Assembly (NCBI RefSeq): GCF_000282195.1
Contig: NZ_AKJT01000131.1
Span: 1 to 64,000, forward strand
Direction: 5' to 3'
Length of the DNA stretch: 64,000 nt
Source of the DNA: Pseudomonas sp. GM18
Lineage (GTDB): Bacteria; Pseudomonadota; Gammaproteobacteria; Pseudomonadales; Pseudomonadaceae
This document shows, piece by piece, positions 35,205 through 43,476 of the stretch (the stretch's first letter is position 1; every line of letters begins with the position of its first letter). A program made the translations under genes and the position numbers. Under the pieces are notes generated by a model. That model was not told the origin of the DNA. It saw only the letters and a program-made list of their open reading frames with translations, and made no database searches.

Positions 35205-35702
35205 ATGTTTCGATGCGTTTTGTTGGTGGTTATTGCCTTATGCGCTTCGTGTTCTCTTAATCACGGAAAACCGATCGCGACGCTTATATATTCCGATGTT
35301 GATGAACTAAGAGATACTGGGATATATCAGGTGCGCTTTACTTCGGATGTTGCGCTTCTTGATCTGTTCCAGTCCAGCATCGGTCAAGGATTGATCTGCG
35401 CAGTTGATGATGATCTCGATTTTGCCGTGGCTCATCAGATAAAACGATCTGGCTATGGTTTGGTGGAACGAATTGAAGGTGACGCGGTATACAAATACCA
35501 GGCTGATGTTATTTTCAGGGAGTCAACCGGAGAAAAAGGGGCAGAGATTTTTCCGGAGGGCGAGGCTTTGAGTCGTTGGCTGACTAATCGAAGCTATATT
35601 TCCTGTGTATTTCGGGTTCATACCACGACCTACAAGACTTACTTTTCAAACGTTATGCGTGTTCCAACGGTCGACTTGGTGCGAGCTATCGAGAGAAAAT
35701 AA
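35205..35702 (+). CDS. Predicted lipoprotein, putative immunity to the lipase effector
   Basis: A 165-residue protein with signal peptide MFRCVLLVVIALCASC and lipobox CASC (Cys16). The mature part is unrecognised. It directly follows the effector gene, shares its AT-rich composition, and is predicted to sit in the periplasm on a lipid anchor, where a phospholipase effector would act; this is the usual design of Tli immunity proteins. ATG 35205 is preferred to the preceding TTG 35202. Confidence 0.75.
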   Translation: MFRCVLLVVIALCASCSLNHGKPIATLIYSDVDELRDTGIYQVRFTSDVALLDLFQSSIGQGLICAVDDDLDFAVAHQIKRSGYGLVERIEGDAVYKYQADVIFRESTGEKGAEIFPEGEALSRWLTNRSYISCVFRVHTTTYKTYFSNVMRVPTVDLVRAIERK

Positions 35703-35717
35703 AAATCCAGCGCTTGG

Positions 35718-35756
35718 CGAGGCCTCTTGTCAGGAACAAGGAGCCTCGGGATTTTT
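35718..35756 (+). terminator. Terminator of the PAAR-lipase-immunity operon
   Basis: Thirteen-base arms with two mismatches (CGAGGCCTCTTGT, ACAAGGAGCCTCG), a five-base loop, then ATTTTT. It lies 15 bases after the immunity stop. Confidence 0.75.
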
Positions 35757-35953
35757 CATGTCTCCGGCGTCGCTTCCCAGTTACCGCTCATCAAACCATC
35801 AAGTGCCTGCCTCACGGTGATCTTGAAAACCCCGGCCTTTCCCTCATCGAAGGCCGATTTCCAGTACGTATACCCCTGATTGAAATCCGCAATCTCGGCG
35901 GTCTCACCCACGCGGTGGGTGAGGCTGCGTTGCAGAGCTTTGGCGAAGAAAAT
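35756..35953 (-). pseudogene. 65-codon C-terminal gene remnant
   Basis: Read on the reverse strand, 65 sense codons end in TGA and are bounded upstream by an in-frame TAG, with no start codon near the left end. The translation (FFAKALQRSLTHRVGETAEI, then DFNQGYTYWKSAFDEGKAGV) looks like genuine soluble protein and is GC-rich in third positions. I do not recognise the family. It probably is the tail of a gene truncated when the neighbouring cassette or the dgo promoter was inserted. Confidence 0.5.
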
Positions 35954-35971
35954 CTAGCTATATCTGCAAAT

Positions 35972-36029
35972 CCCATAATATGGGAATGATATTTATATAT
36001 TGAGATTTTATTGCGTGCAGGTTTATAGT
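35972..36029 (+). promoter_or_regulatory. dgo operon operator and promoter
   Basis: CCCATA-A-TATGGG (35972-35984) is a palindrome around one central base. TTGAGA (36000-36005), 18 bases and TATAGT (36024-36029) follow. It is the sister of the module at 22518-22575. The leader ends AACAGGTGAAGCG before the dgoK ATG. Confidence 0.78.
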
Positions 36030-36069
36030 CCAGCCCACTCACTGTCCAAAAAACAAAACAGGTGAAGCG

Positions 36070-37062
36070 ATGCTGGCGCAATTGATCGCGCTCGATTGGG
36101 GGACAACCTCATTACGTGCTTACAAACTCGGCTTCGGTGGCCAGGTGCTGGAACAGCGTGCGCTGTCGTCCGGGATCATGCAGTTGCCCAAGACGCCGCG
36201 AATCATCGCCGGTCAGGCGTGTTCCGACGGTTTTGAACTGGCCTTCGACGAGGCTTGCGGTGACTGGCTCGATGCGCAGCCCGATTTGCCGGTGATTGCT
36301 TGCGGCATGGTCGGCAGTGCTCAGGGCTGGCGCGAAGCGGCTTACTGCGACACGCCGGCGAACGTCGCCAATCTCGGAACTTCCCTACAAACCGTCCGCA
36401 GTCTTCGCGGCGTCGATGTGCACATCGTGCCGGGCGCGATTCAGCGTTCGCGCTTACCGAACGTGATGCGCGGCGAGGAAACCCAGGTCCTCGGCGTGTT
36501 GCAGAATCTGCCGGACGAGGCGGGTAGCGATCTGTTGATCGGCCTGCCGGGCAGCCATTCGAAATGGGTGGAAGTGGCCGATGGCTGCATCGTGCATTTC
36601 GATACTTTCATGACCGGCGAAGTCTTCGCCGTACTCAGCGAACACAGCATCCTGGGGCGCACTCAGCAGCGCGGCGGGTCTTTTGATGGCGCTGCTTTTG
36701 ACCGTGGCGTGCAAGTGGCGCTGTCGGCGGACGGCGAGATCGGGCCGCTGTCGACGCTGTTCAGTGCCCGCAGTCTGGGGCTGACCGGCGAGCTGAGCGC
36801 CAGCGCTCAGCCGGACTATCTGTCCGGCTTGTTGATCGGCCATGAACTGTCGGCCCTGGCCAATGTGCAGCGGCGTCGTCGCAACAGCGTGCATCTGCCC
36901 TCGATCATCCTCATCGGCAACGTCCAACTCTGCGCTCGCTACAGCCGGGCGCTCGACGCCTGCGGTTTTGCCCGGGTGACCCTGGCCGAGCAGGCCACCG
37001 AACGCGGCTTGTGGCAGCTGGCGGTCGCCGCCGGCCTTATCACTGCAAACCCATCCCGTTAA
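36070..37062 (+). CDS. dgoK: 2-dehydro-3-deoxygalactonokinase
   Basis: Phosphorylates 2-keto-3-deoxygalactonate with ATP to the 6-phosphate. The 330-residue protein starts LIALDWGTTSLRAYKLG, the phosphate-1 motif of the DgoK family, and carries GLPGSHSKWVEV and FDTFMTGEVFAVL. AGGTGA precedes the ATG. First gene of dgoKAD, immediately followed by the aldolase; it uses the promoter twin at 35972. Confidence 0.95.
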   Translation: MLAQLIALDWGTTSLRAYKLGFGGQVLEQRALSSGIMQLPKTPRIIAGQACSDGFELAFDEACGDWLDAQPDLPVIACGMVGSAQGWREAAYCDTPANVANLGTSLQTVRSLRGVDVHIVPGAIQRSRLPNVMRGEETQVLGVLQNLPDEAGSDLLIGLPGSHSKWVEVADGCIVHFDTFMTGEVFAVLSEHSILGRTQQRGGSFDGAAFDRGVQVALSADGEIGPLSTLFSARSLGLTGELSASAQPDYLSGLLIGHELSALANVQRRRRNSVHLPSIILIGNVQLCARYSRALDACGFARVTLAEQATERGLWQLAVAAGLITANPSR

Positions 37063-37081
37063 ACCTGACTGGAGGTCTGAC

Positions 37082-37702
37082 ATGCTCAAGCAAGCATTGG
37101 CACAAAACGGTCTGATCGCGATCTTGCGTGGCCTGCGTCCGCAAGAGGCGGAAGCCGTCGGCGAAGTCCTGTACTCGGCCGGATTTCGCGTCATCGAAGT
37201 GCCGCTAAATTCCCCTGAGCCGTACGAAAGTATCCGCATCCTGCGCAGCACATTACCCGCCGATTGCCTGATCGGCGCGGGCACGGTGTTGACCCCGGAA
37301 CAGGTCGAGCAGGTGAAAGCGGCGGGCGGCCAGGTGATCGTCATGCCCCACAGCGATGCCAAGGTATTGCGCGCGGCGAAGGCAGCGGGGCTGTTCCTGT
37401 CGCCGGGCGTGGCGACGCCGACCGAAGCCTTTGCCGCGCTGGCCGAAGGGGCGGATGTGCTGAAGATGTTCCCGGCCGAGCAGATGGGCCCTGCGGTAGT
37501 AAAAGCCTGGCTGGCGGTGTTGCCGGCGGGAACGGTGCTGGTGCCGGTGGGCGGGATCACGCCAGACAACATGCAGGTGTTTGTCGAGGCCGGCGTCAAA
37601 GGTTTCGGTCTCGGCTCCGGGTTGTTCAAACCGGGCATGACGGCTGACGAAGTGGCGGTGCGCGCCAAGGCGTATGTCGCTGCCTGGAATGCCTTGCGTT
37701 AA
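37082..37702 (+). CDS. dgoA: 2-dehydro-3-deoxy-6-phosphogalactonate aldolase
   Basis: Class I aldolase cleaving KDPGal to pyruvate and glyceraldehyde 3-phosphate. The 206-residue KDPG/KDPGal-family barrel has ILRGLRP, VIEVPLNSPEP (Glu39), GAGTVLTPEQV, and the Schiff-base Lys128 in VLKMFPAEQMGP. The PLNSPEP rather than PLRTP wording matches DgoA rather than Eda. GGAGGTCTGAC lies before the ATG. Confidence 0.95.
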   Translation: MLKQALAQNGLIAILRGLRPQEAEAVGEVLYSAGFRVIEVPLNSPEPYESIRILRSTLPADCLIGAGTVLTPEQVEQVKAAGGQVIVMPHSDAKVLRAAKAAGLFLSPGVATPTEAFAALAEGADVLKMFPAEQMGPAVVKAWLAVLPAGTVLVPVGGITPDNMQVFVEAGVKGFGLGSGLFKPGMTADEVAVRAKAYVAAWNALR

Positions 37703-37764
37703 GACTTTTTTGGCGCCGAGCGCGCTACTTCTATAAGCGCTGCATCTACAAGAAGAGAGCACAG

Positions 37765-38913
37765 ATGAAAATCACCAAACTCACCACCTTCATCGTTCCG
37801 CCGCGCTGGTGCTTCCTTAAGGTCGAAACCGACGAGGGCGTGACCGGTTGGGGCGAGCCCGTGGTTGAGGGCCGCGCGCACACCGTCGCTGCTGCGGTCG
37901 AGGAATTGTCCGACTACTTGATCGGTAAAGACCCACGCAACATCGAAGACATCTGGACCGTGCTCTACCGTGGCGGCTTCTACCGGGGCGGGGCGATCCA
38001 CATGAGCGCCCTGGCCGGTATCGACCAGGCGTTGTGGGACATCAAGGGCAAGGCGCTGGGTGTGTCGGTCAGCGATTTGCTGGGTGGTCAGGTGCGGGAC
38101 AAGATCCGGGTTTATTCGTGGATCGGTGGTGATCGCCCGGCGGACACTGCTCGCGCCGCGAAAGAAGCGGTCAGCCGTGGTTTCACTGCGGTGAAAATGA
38201 ACGGCACCGAAGAGCTGCAATTCCTCGATTCCTTCGAGAAAGTCGACCTGGCGCTGGCCAACGTTGCCGCCGTGCGCGATGCGGTCGGCCCGAATGTCGG
38301 CATCGGCGTGGACTTCCATGGTCGGGTGCACAAGCCGATGGCCAAGGTGCTGATGAAGGAACTCGACCCGTACAAACTGATGTTCATCGAAGAGCCGGTG
38401 CTCAGTGAAAACTACGAAGCCCTGAAAGAACTGGCGCCGCTGACCAGCACGCCGATTGCCCTTGGCGAGCGGTTGTTCTCGCGCTGGGATTTCAAGCGTG
38501 TGCTCAGCGAAGGCTACGTCGACATCATCCAGCCCGATGCGTCCCACGCGGGCGGTATCACCGAAACCCGCAAGATCGCCAACATGGCCGAAGCCTACGA
38601 CGTGGCGCTGGCGCTGCATTGCCCGCTGGGCCCGATTGCCCTGGCGGCGTGCCTGCAACTGGACGCGGTTTGCTACAACGCGTTCATTCAGGAACAGAGC
38701 CTGGGCATCCATTACAACGAGAGCAATGACCTGCTCGATTATGTGAAAGATCCGCGGGTGTTCGACTACGACAAAGGCTTCGTGAAGATCCCCAATGGCC
38801 CGGGCCTGGGGATCGAGATCAACGAGGAGTACGTGATCGAACGCGCGGCGGTCGGCCACCGCTGGCGCAACCCGATCTGGCGCCATGCCGATGGCAGTTT
38901 TGCCGAATGGTGA
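37765..38913 (+). CDS. dgoD: D-galactonate dehydratase
   Basis: Enolase-superfamily enzyme converting D-galactonate to 2-keto-3-deoxygalactonate. The 382-residue MR/MLE protein has metal ligands Asp183 (VDFHGRVH), Glu209 (IEEPV) and Glu235 (LGERLFSRWDF), His185 as a general acid, and a second catalytic His in LALHCPLGPIALAA, as expected for this family. AGAAGAGAG precedes the ATG. It completes the dgoKAD set and is followed by a dispersed repeat. Confidence 0.96.
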   Translation: MKITKLTTFIVPPRWCFLKVETDEGVTGWGEPVVEGRAHTVAAAVEELSDYLIGKDPRNIEDIWTVLYRGGFYRGGAIHMSALAGIDQALWDIKGKALGVSVSDLLGGQVRDKIRVYSWIGGDRPADTARAAKEAVSRGFTAVKMNGTEELQFLDSFEKVDLALANVAAVRDAVGPNVGIGVDFHGRVHKPMAKVLMKELDPYKLMFIEEPVLSENYEALKELAPLTSTPIALGERLFSRWDFKRVLSEGYVDIIQPDASHAGGITETRKIANMAEAYDVALALHCPLGPIALAACLQLDAVCYNAFIQEQSLGIHYNESNDLLDYVKDPRVFDYDKGFVKIPNGPGLGIEINEEYVIERAAVGHRWRNPIWRHADGSFAEW

Positions 38914-38924
38914 TACTCAAGCGG

Positions 38925-39033
38925 TGATCGTTCCCACGCTCTGCGTGGGAATGCCTCACCGGACGCTCTGCGTCCGCTCTTGGGACGCAGAGCGTCCCTG
39001 CCTGCATTCCCACGCAGAGCGTAGGAACGATCA
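38925..39033. repeat. 109-bp nested palindromic repeat of P. fluorescens type
   Basis: Outer arms TGATCGTTCCCACGC and GCGTAGGAACGATCA enclose two further palindromes built on ACGCTCTGCGT and ACGCAGAGCGT. The outer unit recurs at 27356-27386. Such elements are very common in fluorescent pseudomonads. Here it lies between dgoD and dgoT and may separate their expression. Confidence 0.88.
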
Positions 39034-39073
39034 ACCACTACGACCTCAATAACCATAAGAAGAGGCACCCCCC

Positions 39074-40384
39074 ATGCAACCGCAAACCCTCACCGGGCAG
39101 GCGTCGTTGGTGACGCCCAGTCGCAAGCGTTTTTTCATCATGGTCCTGTTGTTCATCACGGTGGTGATCAACTACCTGGACCGCAGCAACCTGTCCATTG
39201 CCGCCCCGGCGCTGACCAGCGATTTGGGCATCGATCCGATCCATGTCGGGCTGATTTTTTCCGCGTTTGGCTGGACCTACGCCGCCATGCAGATCCCCGG
39301 CGGCTGGCTGGTGGACCGGGTGCCGCCGCGCATTCTCTATAGCGTCGCATTGCTGCTGTGGTCGCTGGCCACGGTGATGCTCGGCTTCGCCGCCAGCTTC
39401 ATTGCGCTGTTCGTGCTGCGCATGGCGGTCGGTGCACTGGAAGCGCCGGCGTACCCGATCAACAGCCGCGTAGTGACAACCTGGTTCCCCGAGCGCGAAC
39501 GCGCCACGGCCATCGGTTTCTACACCTCCGGGCAGTTCGTCGGCCTGGCGTTCCTGACGCCGGTACTCGCCTGGCTGCAACACCAATATGGCTGGCACAT
39601 GGTGTTTGTCAGCACCGGTGCGGTGGGCATCCTGTGGGCGGTGATCTGGTACGCGGTGTATCGCGAACCACGGGATTTCAAGGGCGCCAATGACGCGGAA
39701 ATCGAGCTGATCCGCGAGGGCGGCGGGTTGGTGGATATTCAGGCCGAAGCCGCCAGGGCCAAGGCGAAATTCAGCTGGATCGACCTCGGGATTGTCCTGA
39801 GCAAACGCAAGTTGTGGGGCATTTACCTCGGCCAGTTTTGCCTCAATTCGACGTTGTGGTTTTTCCTGACGTGGTTCCCGACTTATCTGGTGAAGTATCG
39901 CGGCATGGACTTCATCAAGTCTGGCTTGCTGGCGTCGCTACCGTTTCTGGCGGCCTTCGTCGGCGTGCTGTGTTCGGGGTTCTTCTCGGACTTTTTGATT
40001 CGTCGCGGCTGCACGGTGGGCTTTGCTCGCAAGTTACCGATCATCGGTGGCTTGCTGATTTCCACCTCGATCATCGGCGCCAACTTCGTCGAGTCGACGC
40101 CACTGGTGATTGCCTTTCTCGCGCTGGCCTTCTTCGGCAACGGTCTGGCCTCGATCACCTGGTCGCTGGTGTCGACCCTGGCCCCGGCACGCTTGCTCGG
40201 ACTGACCGGTGGGGTGTTCAATTTCATCGGTAACCTGGCGGCGATTACCACGCCAATCGTCATCGGTTTCCTCGCCTCCGGTGATTCGTTTGCCCCGGCG
40301 ATCACCTATGTCTCTGTTCTGGCGTTGCTGGGTGCGCTGTCCTACGTGTTGCTGGTGGGCAAGGTCGAGCGTATCAAGTTGTAG
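39074..40384 (+). CDS. dgoT: MFS galactonate/hexuronate-type transporter
   Basis: A 436-residue anion:cation symporter of the MFS (ExuT/GudP/DgoT group) with 12 hydrophobic helices. Visible are NYLDRSNLSIAAP in helix 1, GWTYAAMQIPGGWLVDRV in the helix 2 loop, and WFPERERATAIGFYTSGQFVG. Its place after dgoKAD supports galactonate/H+ symport; glucarate or other aldonates cannot be excluded. An upstream Shine-Dalgarno AAGAAGAGG is present. Confidence 0.87.
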   Translation: MQPQTLTGQASLVTPSRKRFFIMVLLFITVVINYLDRSNLSIAAPALTSDLGIDPIHVGLIFSAFGWTYAAMQIPGGWLVDRVPPRILYSVALLLWSLATVMLGFAASFIALFVLRMAVGALEAPAYPINSRVVTTWFPERERATAIGFYTSGQFVGLAFLTPVLAWLQHQYGWHMVFVSTGAVGILWAVIWYAVYREPRDFKGANDAEIELIREGGGLVDIQAEAARAKAKFSWIDLGIVLSKRKLWGIYLGQFCLNSTLWFFLTWFPTYLVKYRGMDFIKSGLLASLPFLAAFVGVLCSGFFSDFLIRRGCTVGFARKLPIIGGLLISTSIIGANFVESTPLVIAFLALAFFGNGLASITWSLVSTLAPARLLGLTGGVFNFIGNLAAITTPIVIGFLASGDSFAPAITYVSVLALLGALSYVLLVGKVERIKL

Positions 40385-40444
40385 TCGCAGCCGTCGGGCG
40401 ACCATAATGCCGCCCGTTCTCTCGCTCAACGGTAAAGGCTGGAT

Positions 40445-41248
40445 ATGCAGGAAGACGCCCCAAAAATCGCCAAGGACGCCGCGCCGACCGGCACCCAGAC
40501 ACTGCTTCGTGGCTTGGGTGTGGTGCAGGCGGTGGCCAGTGGCGCCCGCGATCTCAAGGAAATCGCCCGGCTGATCGGCACGACGCGCAGCACCACCCAT
40601 CGTCTGGCCAGTTGCCTGGTGGACGAGCGTTATCTGCGGGTGGTGCCGCAAGTCGGCTATCTGTTGGGGCCGAAACTGATCGAGCTGGGTTTTCAGGCGC
40701 GCGAAGAGCTGCCGTTGGTGACGCTGGCCGGGCCGTATCTGGATGAGTTGTCGGCGTTGACCGGCGACACCATTCACCTGGCGATTCGCGAAGGCGACGA
40801 AGTGCTGTACCTGCACAAGAATCCGGGGCGCAACGGCCCGGAAATGCGTTCGCGGGTCGGCCATCGCATGCCGTTGGCGCGTACCGGGATTGGTAAGGCG
40901 CTGATGCTTGATGACTCGCAGGAAGAATGGCAACGGCTGTATGAAATCAGCTTGCCGGTGGGCGGGAAAAATCAGTTCTGGCCGCAGCACCCGGAGCAAT
41001 CCTGGGAGCAGTTTCAGCAGCGCATGACCGAGTACGTGGCCGGCGGTTACGCCTTCGACCTGGAAGACAACGAACCGTCGATCCGCTGCGTGGCGGCGCC
41101 GATCCGCGATGCCAGCAAGCGCATTGTCGCCGGTATCAGCATCGCCAGCACCGTGCCGTACATGCCGCTGGAAAAAATGGCCGAGCTGATTCCCCTGATC
41201 AAAGGGGTCACAGCCCGGCTGTCAGCGGAATTGGGCCTGAAGGTTTAG
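40445..41248 (+). CDS. IclR-family transcriptional regulator
   Basis: A 267-residue regulator: winged helix (LRGLGVVQAVASGARDLKEIA, TTRSTTHRLASCLVDE) and an IclR effector domain (LDELSALTGDTIHLAIREGDE, CVAAPIRDASKRIVAGISIA). It ends the dgo block after dgoT. It may respond to a dgo intermediate; with the DgoR-like GntR protein upstream this gives two candidate regulators for one pathway. Confidence 0.88.
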   Translation: MQEDAPKIAKDAAPTGTQTLLRGLGVVQAVASGARDLKEIARLIGTTRSTTHRLASCLVDERYLRVVPQVGYLLGPKLIELGFQAREELPLVTLAGPYLDELSALTGDTIHLAIREGDEVLYLHKNPGRNGPEMRSRVGHRMPLARTGIGKALMLDDSQEEWQRLYEISLPVGGKNQFWPQHPEQSWEQFQQRMTEYVAGGYAFDLEDNEPSIRCVAAPIRDASKRIVAGISIASTVPYMPLEKMAELIPLIKGVTARLSAELGLKV

Positions 41249-42297
41249 AGTTTCAGCGTCGCCATGTCGATCACGAAGCGGTACTTCACGTCACCGGCGA
41301 TCATGCGGGTGTAAGCCTCGTTGATCTGGCGGATGTCGAGCATTTCGATGTCACAGGTGATGCCGTGCTCGGCGCAGAAATCCAGCACTTCCTGGGTTTC
41401 GGCAATGCCGCCGATCAACGAACCTGCCAACACGCGACGGCTCATCACCAGGTTGCCCGCATGCAACGGCGGATCGACCGGCTCGATCAAGCCCACCAGA
41501 ATGTGCACGCCGTCGAAACGCAGCGTATCGAGGTAGGGATTGAGGTCGTGCTGCACCGGAATGGTGTCCAGCAGGAAGTCGAAATGTCCTGCGGCGGCCT
41601 TCATCTGTTGCGCGTCGGTGGATACGATCACGTGGTCCGCGCCCTGACGACGAGCTTCTTCAGCCTTGCTCGCCGAGCGGGTGAACAACGTCACTTCAGC
41701 GCCCATCGCCTTGGCGAACTTGATGCCCATGTGGCCGAGGCCACCCATGCCGAGAATTCCGACCTTGTCGCCGGCCTTGACGCCGTAGTGCTTGAGCGGC
41801 GAGTAGGTGGTGATGCCGGCACACAGAATCGGCGCGGCGCTGGCCAGGTCGAGTTTCTCCGGGATACGTACGACAAAGTGCTCGCTGACCACGATGCTGT
41901 CGGAGTAGCCGCCCATGGTGTTGCTGCCATCGACCCGGTCCGGGGTGGCATACGTCAGGGTCGGACCTTCGAGGCAGTATTGCTCCAGATCGGCCTGGCA
42001 GGCTTCGCAATGGCGGCACGAGTCGACCATGCAACCGACGCCGACCAGATCGCCGACTTTGTGTTTAGTAACGTTCGCGCCGACGGCGGTCACTTTGCCG
42101 ACGATCTCATGGCCGGGCATCAGCGGGTAAACCGCAATGCCCCACTCGTTGCGCGCCTGGTGGATGTCGGAATGGCAGACGCCGCAGTAGAGAATCTCGA
42201 TTGCCACATCGTCGGCTCGTGGGCTGCGGCGCTCGAATTTCATCGGGGCGAGGGGCGTGGTGGACGACTGAGCGGCGTATCCGATGGCGGTGTACAT
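41245..42297 (-). CDS. Zinc-dependent NAD(P)H alcohol dehydrogenase/aldehyde reductase, YahK-like
   Basis: A 350-residue MDR protein: catalytic zinc motif CGVCHSDIHQARNEWG, GHEIVG, the structural zinc cysteines CRHCEACQADLEQYC, and the Rossmann motif GMGGLGHMGIKFAK. The sequence type is that of E. coli YahK, a broad NADPH aldehyde reductase. ATG 42297 with GAGG upstream is preferred to an upstream in-frame start that runs through the promoter. The stop overlaps the IclR stop (convergent). Divergent from an AraC gene. Confidence 0.9.
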   Translation of the reverse strand: MYTAIGYAAQSSTTPLAPMKFERRSPRADDVAIEILYCGVCHSDIHQARNEWGIAVYPLMPGHEIVGKVTAVGANVTKHKVGDLVGVGCMVDSCRHCEACQADLEQYCLEGPTLTYATPDRVDGSNTMGGYSDSIVVSEHFVVRIPEKLDLASAAPILCAGITTYSPLKHYGVKAGDKVGILGMGGLGHMGIKFAKAMGAEVTLFTRSASKAEEARRQGADHVIVSTDAQQMKAAAGHFDFLLDTIPVQHDLNPYLDTLRFDGVHILVGLIEPVDPPLHAGNLVMSRRVLAGSLIGGIAETQEVLDFCAEHGITCDIEMLDIRQINEAYTRMIAGDVKYRFVIDMATLKL

Positions 42298-42502
42298 GGT
42301 GAACCTCGCAAAAGCAGTGACAGGTGAGGCGAGCCATTCTGGGCACCGTACGGGTGACCGGCCATGGCGATTCCTCCGGGTGTCATGCCTAATCCTCCGG
42401 CATGCGCCTTCGTTGGGTCGCATTGGCGTTCAGACCTGCGATGATGTTTTCATCCCTTTTTTCGCGACTTTTTTTGTGACTTCTTTTGTGAAGAGCTCCC
42501 CC

Positions 42503-43393
42503 ATGTTGTTGACCCGTCATCTCGATGCCAATGCCACGCTGGTTTCGCTGATCCAGCCGTTGACCACACGCGATGGTTTCGCGCCTACCGCGTTGCCGGG
42601 CGTGCAGATTTTGCGGGCCAGTTGTGATTTGGCCCGTGGCCCGCAAATCTACGAGCCAAGCTTGGTCATCATCGCCCAGGGCAGCAAATTGGCGTATCTG
42701 GGGCCGCGTACTCTGGAATACGGCGCCGGGCATTATTTGATTCAGGCGCTGCCGGTGCCGTTCGAATGCGAGACGTTTTCGGCTCCGGATGGCCCGATGC
42801 TGGGCGTTTCCATCGCCATTGACCGGGTGTTGCTCGGTGAGTTGGTGCTGGCCATGAGGCTGGCGCCGGGGCGTTATATCGAGGCGCAGACGCCAGAGTC
42901 CATGACTTCGGCGGTGCTTGATGATGCGATGCGTGGTTGTGTTGAACGGTTGTTGCGTTGCCTGCACGATCCGCTGGAGTGTCAAGTCATGGGGCAGGCG
43001 CGATTGCGTGAATTGTTGTTCGTCGCCTTGCGTGGGCCGCAAGCCGATGTATTGCGGGCGCTGGTGGAGCAACAGGGGCAGTTCGCCCGGATCGCGGCCT
43101 CGTTGAGCCATCTGCATGCGCATTACACCGAGCCGCTGAACGTCGAGACCCTGGCCAGTTGCGCGAACATGAGTGCGTCGACGTTTCATGAGCATTTCAA
43201 GCGCAGCACCTTGTTGTCGCCGGTGCAGTATCTGAAGCGTTTGCGTTTGCTCAAGGCCCGGCAGTTGTTGCTGGGCGAAGGACTGGGCGTGGCCCAGGTG
43301 GCGCATCGGGTGGGGTATCAGAGCACGTCGCAATTCAGCCGTGAGTACAAGCGCTACTTCGAGCGTAATCCGGGGGATGAGCGCGTTGCCTGA
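42503..43393 (+). CDS. AraC-family regulator with AraC_N domain
   Basis: A 296-residue activator: N-terminal cupin of the AraC_N type (GVQILRASCDLARGPQIYEP, GHYLIQALPVPFECET) and a C-terminal double HTH (VETLASCANMSASTFHEHFK, VAQVAHRVGYQSTSQFSREY). ATG 42503 follows GAAGAGCTCCCCC. Divergent pairing with an aldehyde reductase resembles yqhC-yqhD in E. coli, so control of the neighbouring dehydrogenase by aldehydes is a reasonable inference. Confidence 0.87.
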   Translation: MLLTRHLDANATLVSLIQPLTTRDGFAPTALPGVQILRASCDLARGPQIYEPSLVIIAQGSKLAYLGPRTLEYGAGHYLIQALPVPFECETFSAPDGPMLGVSIAIDRVLLGELVLAMRLAPGRYIEAQTPESMTSAVLDDAMRGCVERLLRCLHDPLECQVMGQARLRELLFVALRGPQADVLRALVEQQGQFARIAASLSHLHAHYTEPLNVETLASCANMSASTFHEHFKRSTLLSPVQYLKRLRLLKARQLLLGEGLGVAQVAHRVGYQSTSQFSREYKRYFERNPGDERVA

Positions 43394-43428
43394 TCCATAG
43401 GGCTTTGTGGTGACGCTTGAATTGCGGG

Positions 43429-43463
43429 CAACAAAAAGGCCCCCGTTCAGGGAGCCTTGTTGT
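43429..43463 (-). terminator. Terminator between araC-type gene and Etf-QO gene
   Basis: A stem (AAGGC/GCCTT with CCC/GGG, one bulge) flanked by A-rich sequence on the + strand gives a T tract on the reverse strand, ending the Etf-QO transcript. AACAA/TTGTT extends the stem, so it may work both ways. Confidence 0.75.
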
Positions 43464-43476
43464 TCAAGCGATCGAC

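Noticed and set aside
34458..35702. Stand-alone toxin-antitoxin pair
   Set aside because: The presence of a PAAR gene directly upstream, and a lipidated rather than cytosolic partner, fits a secreted effector with periplasmic immunity better.
35714..35989. 91-codon + strand frame after the immunity gene
   Set aside because: It starts inside the terminator and is antisense to the better-looking reverse-strand remnant; no ribosome site.
38925..39033. Possible CRISPR array or attachment site
   Set aside because: The units are nested palindromes in opposite orientation, not direct repeats with unique spacers, and neither cas nor integrase genes are present.
39038..39598. 186-codon reverse-strand frame over the start of dgoT
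   Set aside because: It begins in dgoT and runs into the dispersed repeat; no recognisable protein and no ribosome site.
20742..43428. Integrative element or genomic island with an integrase
   Set aside because: No tRNA, integrase, transposase or direct-repeat ends were found. Most genes share the host GC content, so only the lipase/immunity pair shows compositional signs of recent transfer.
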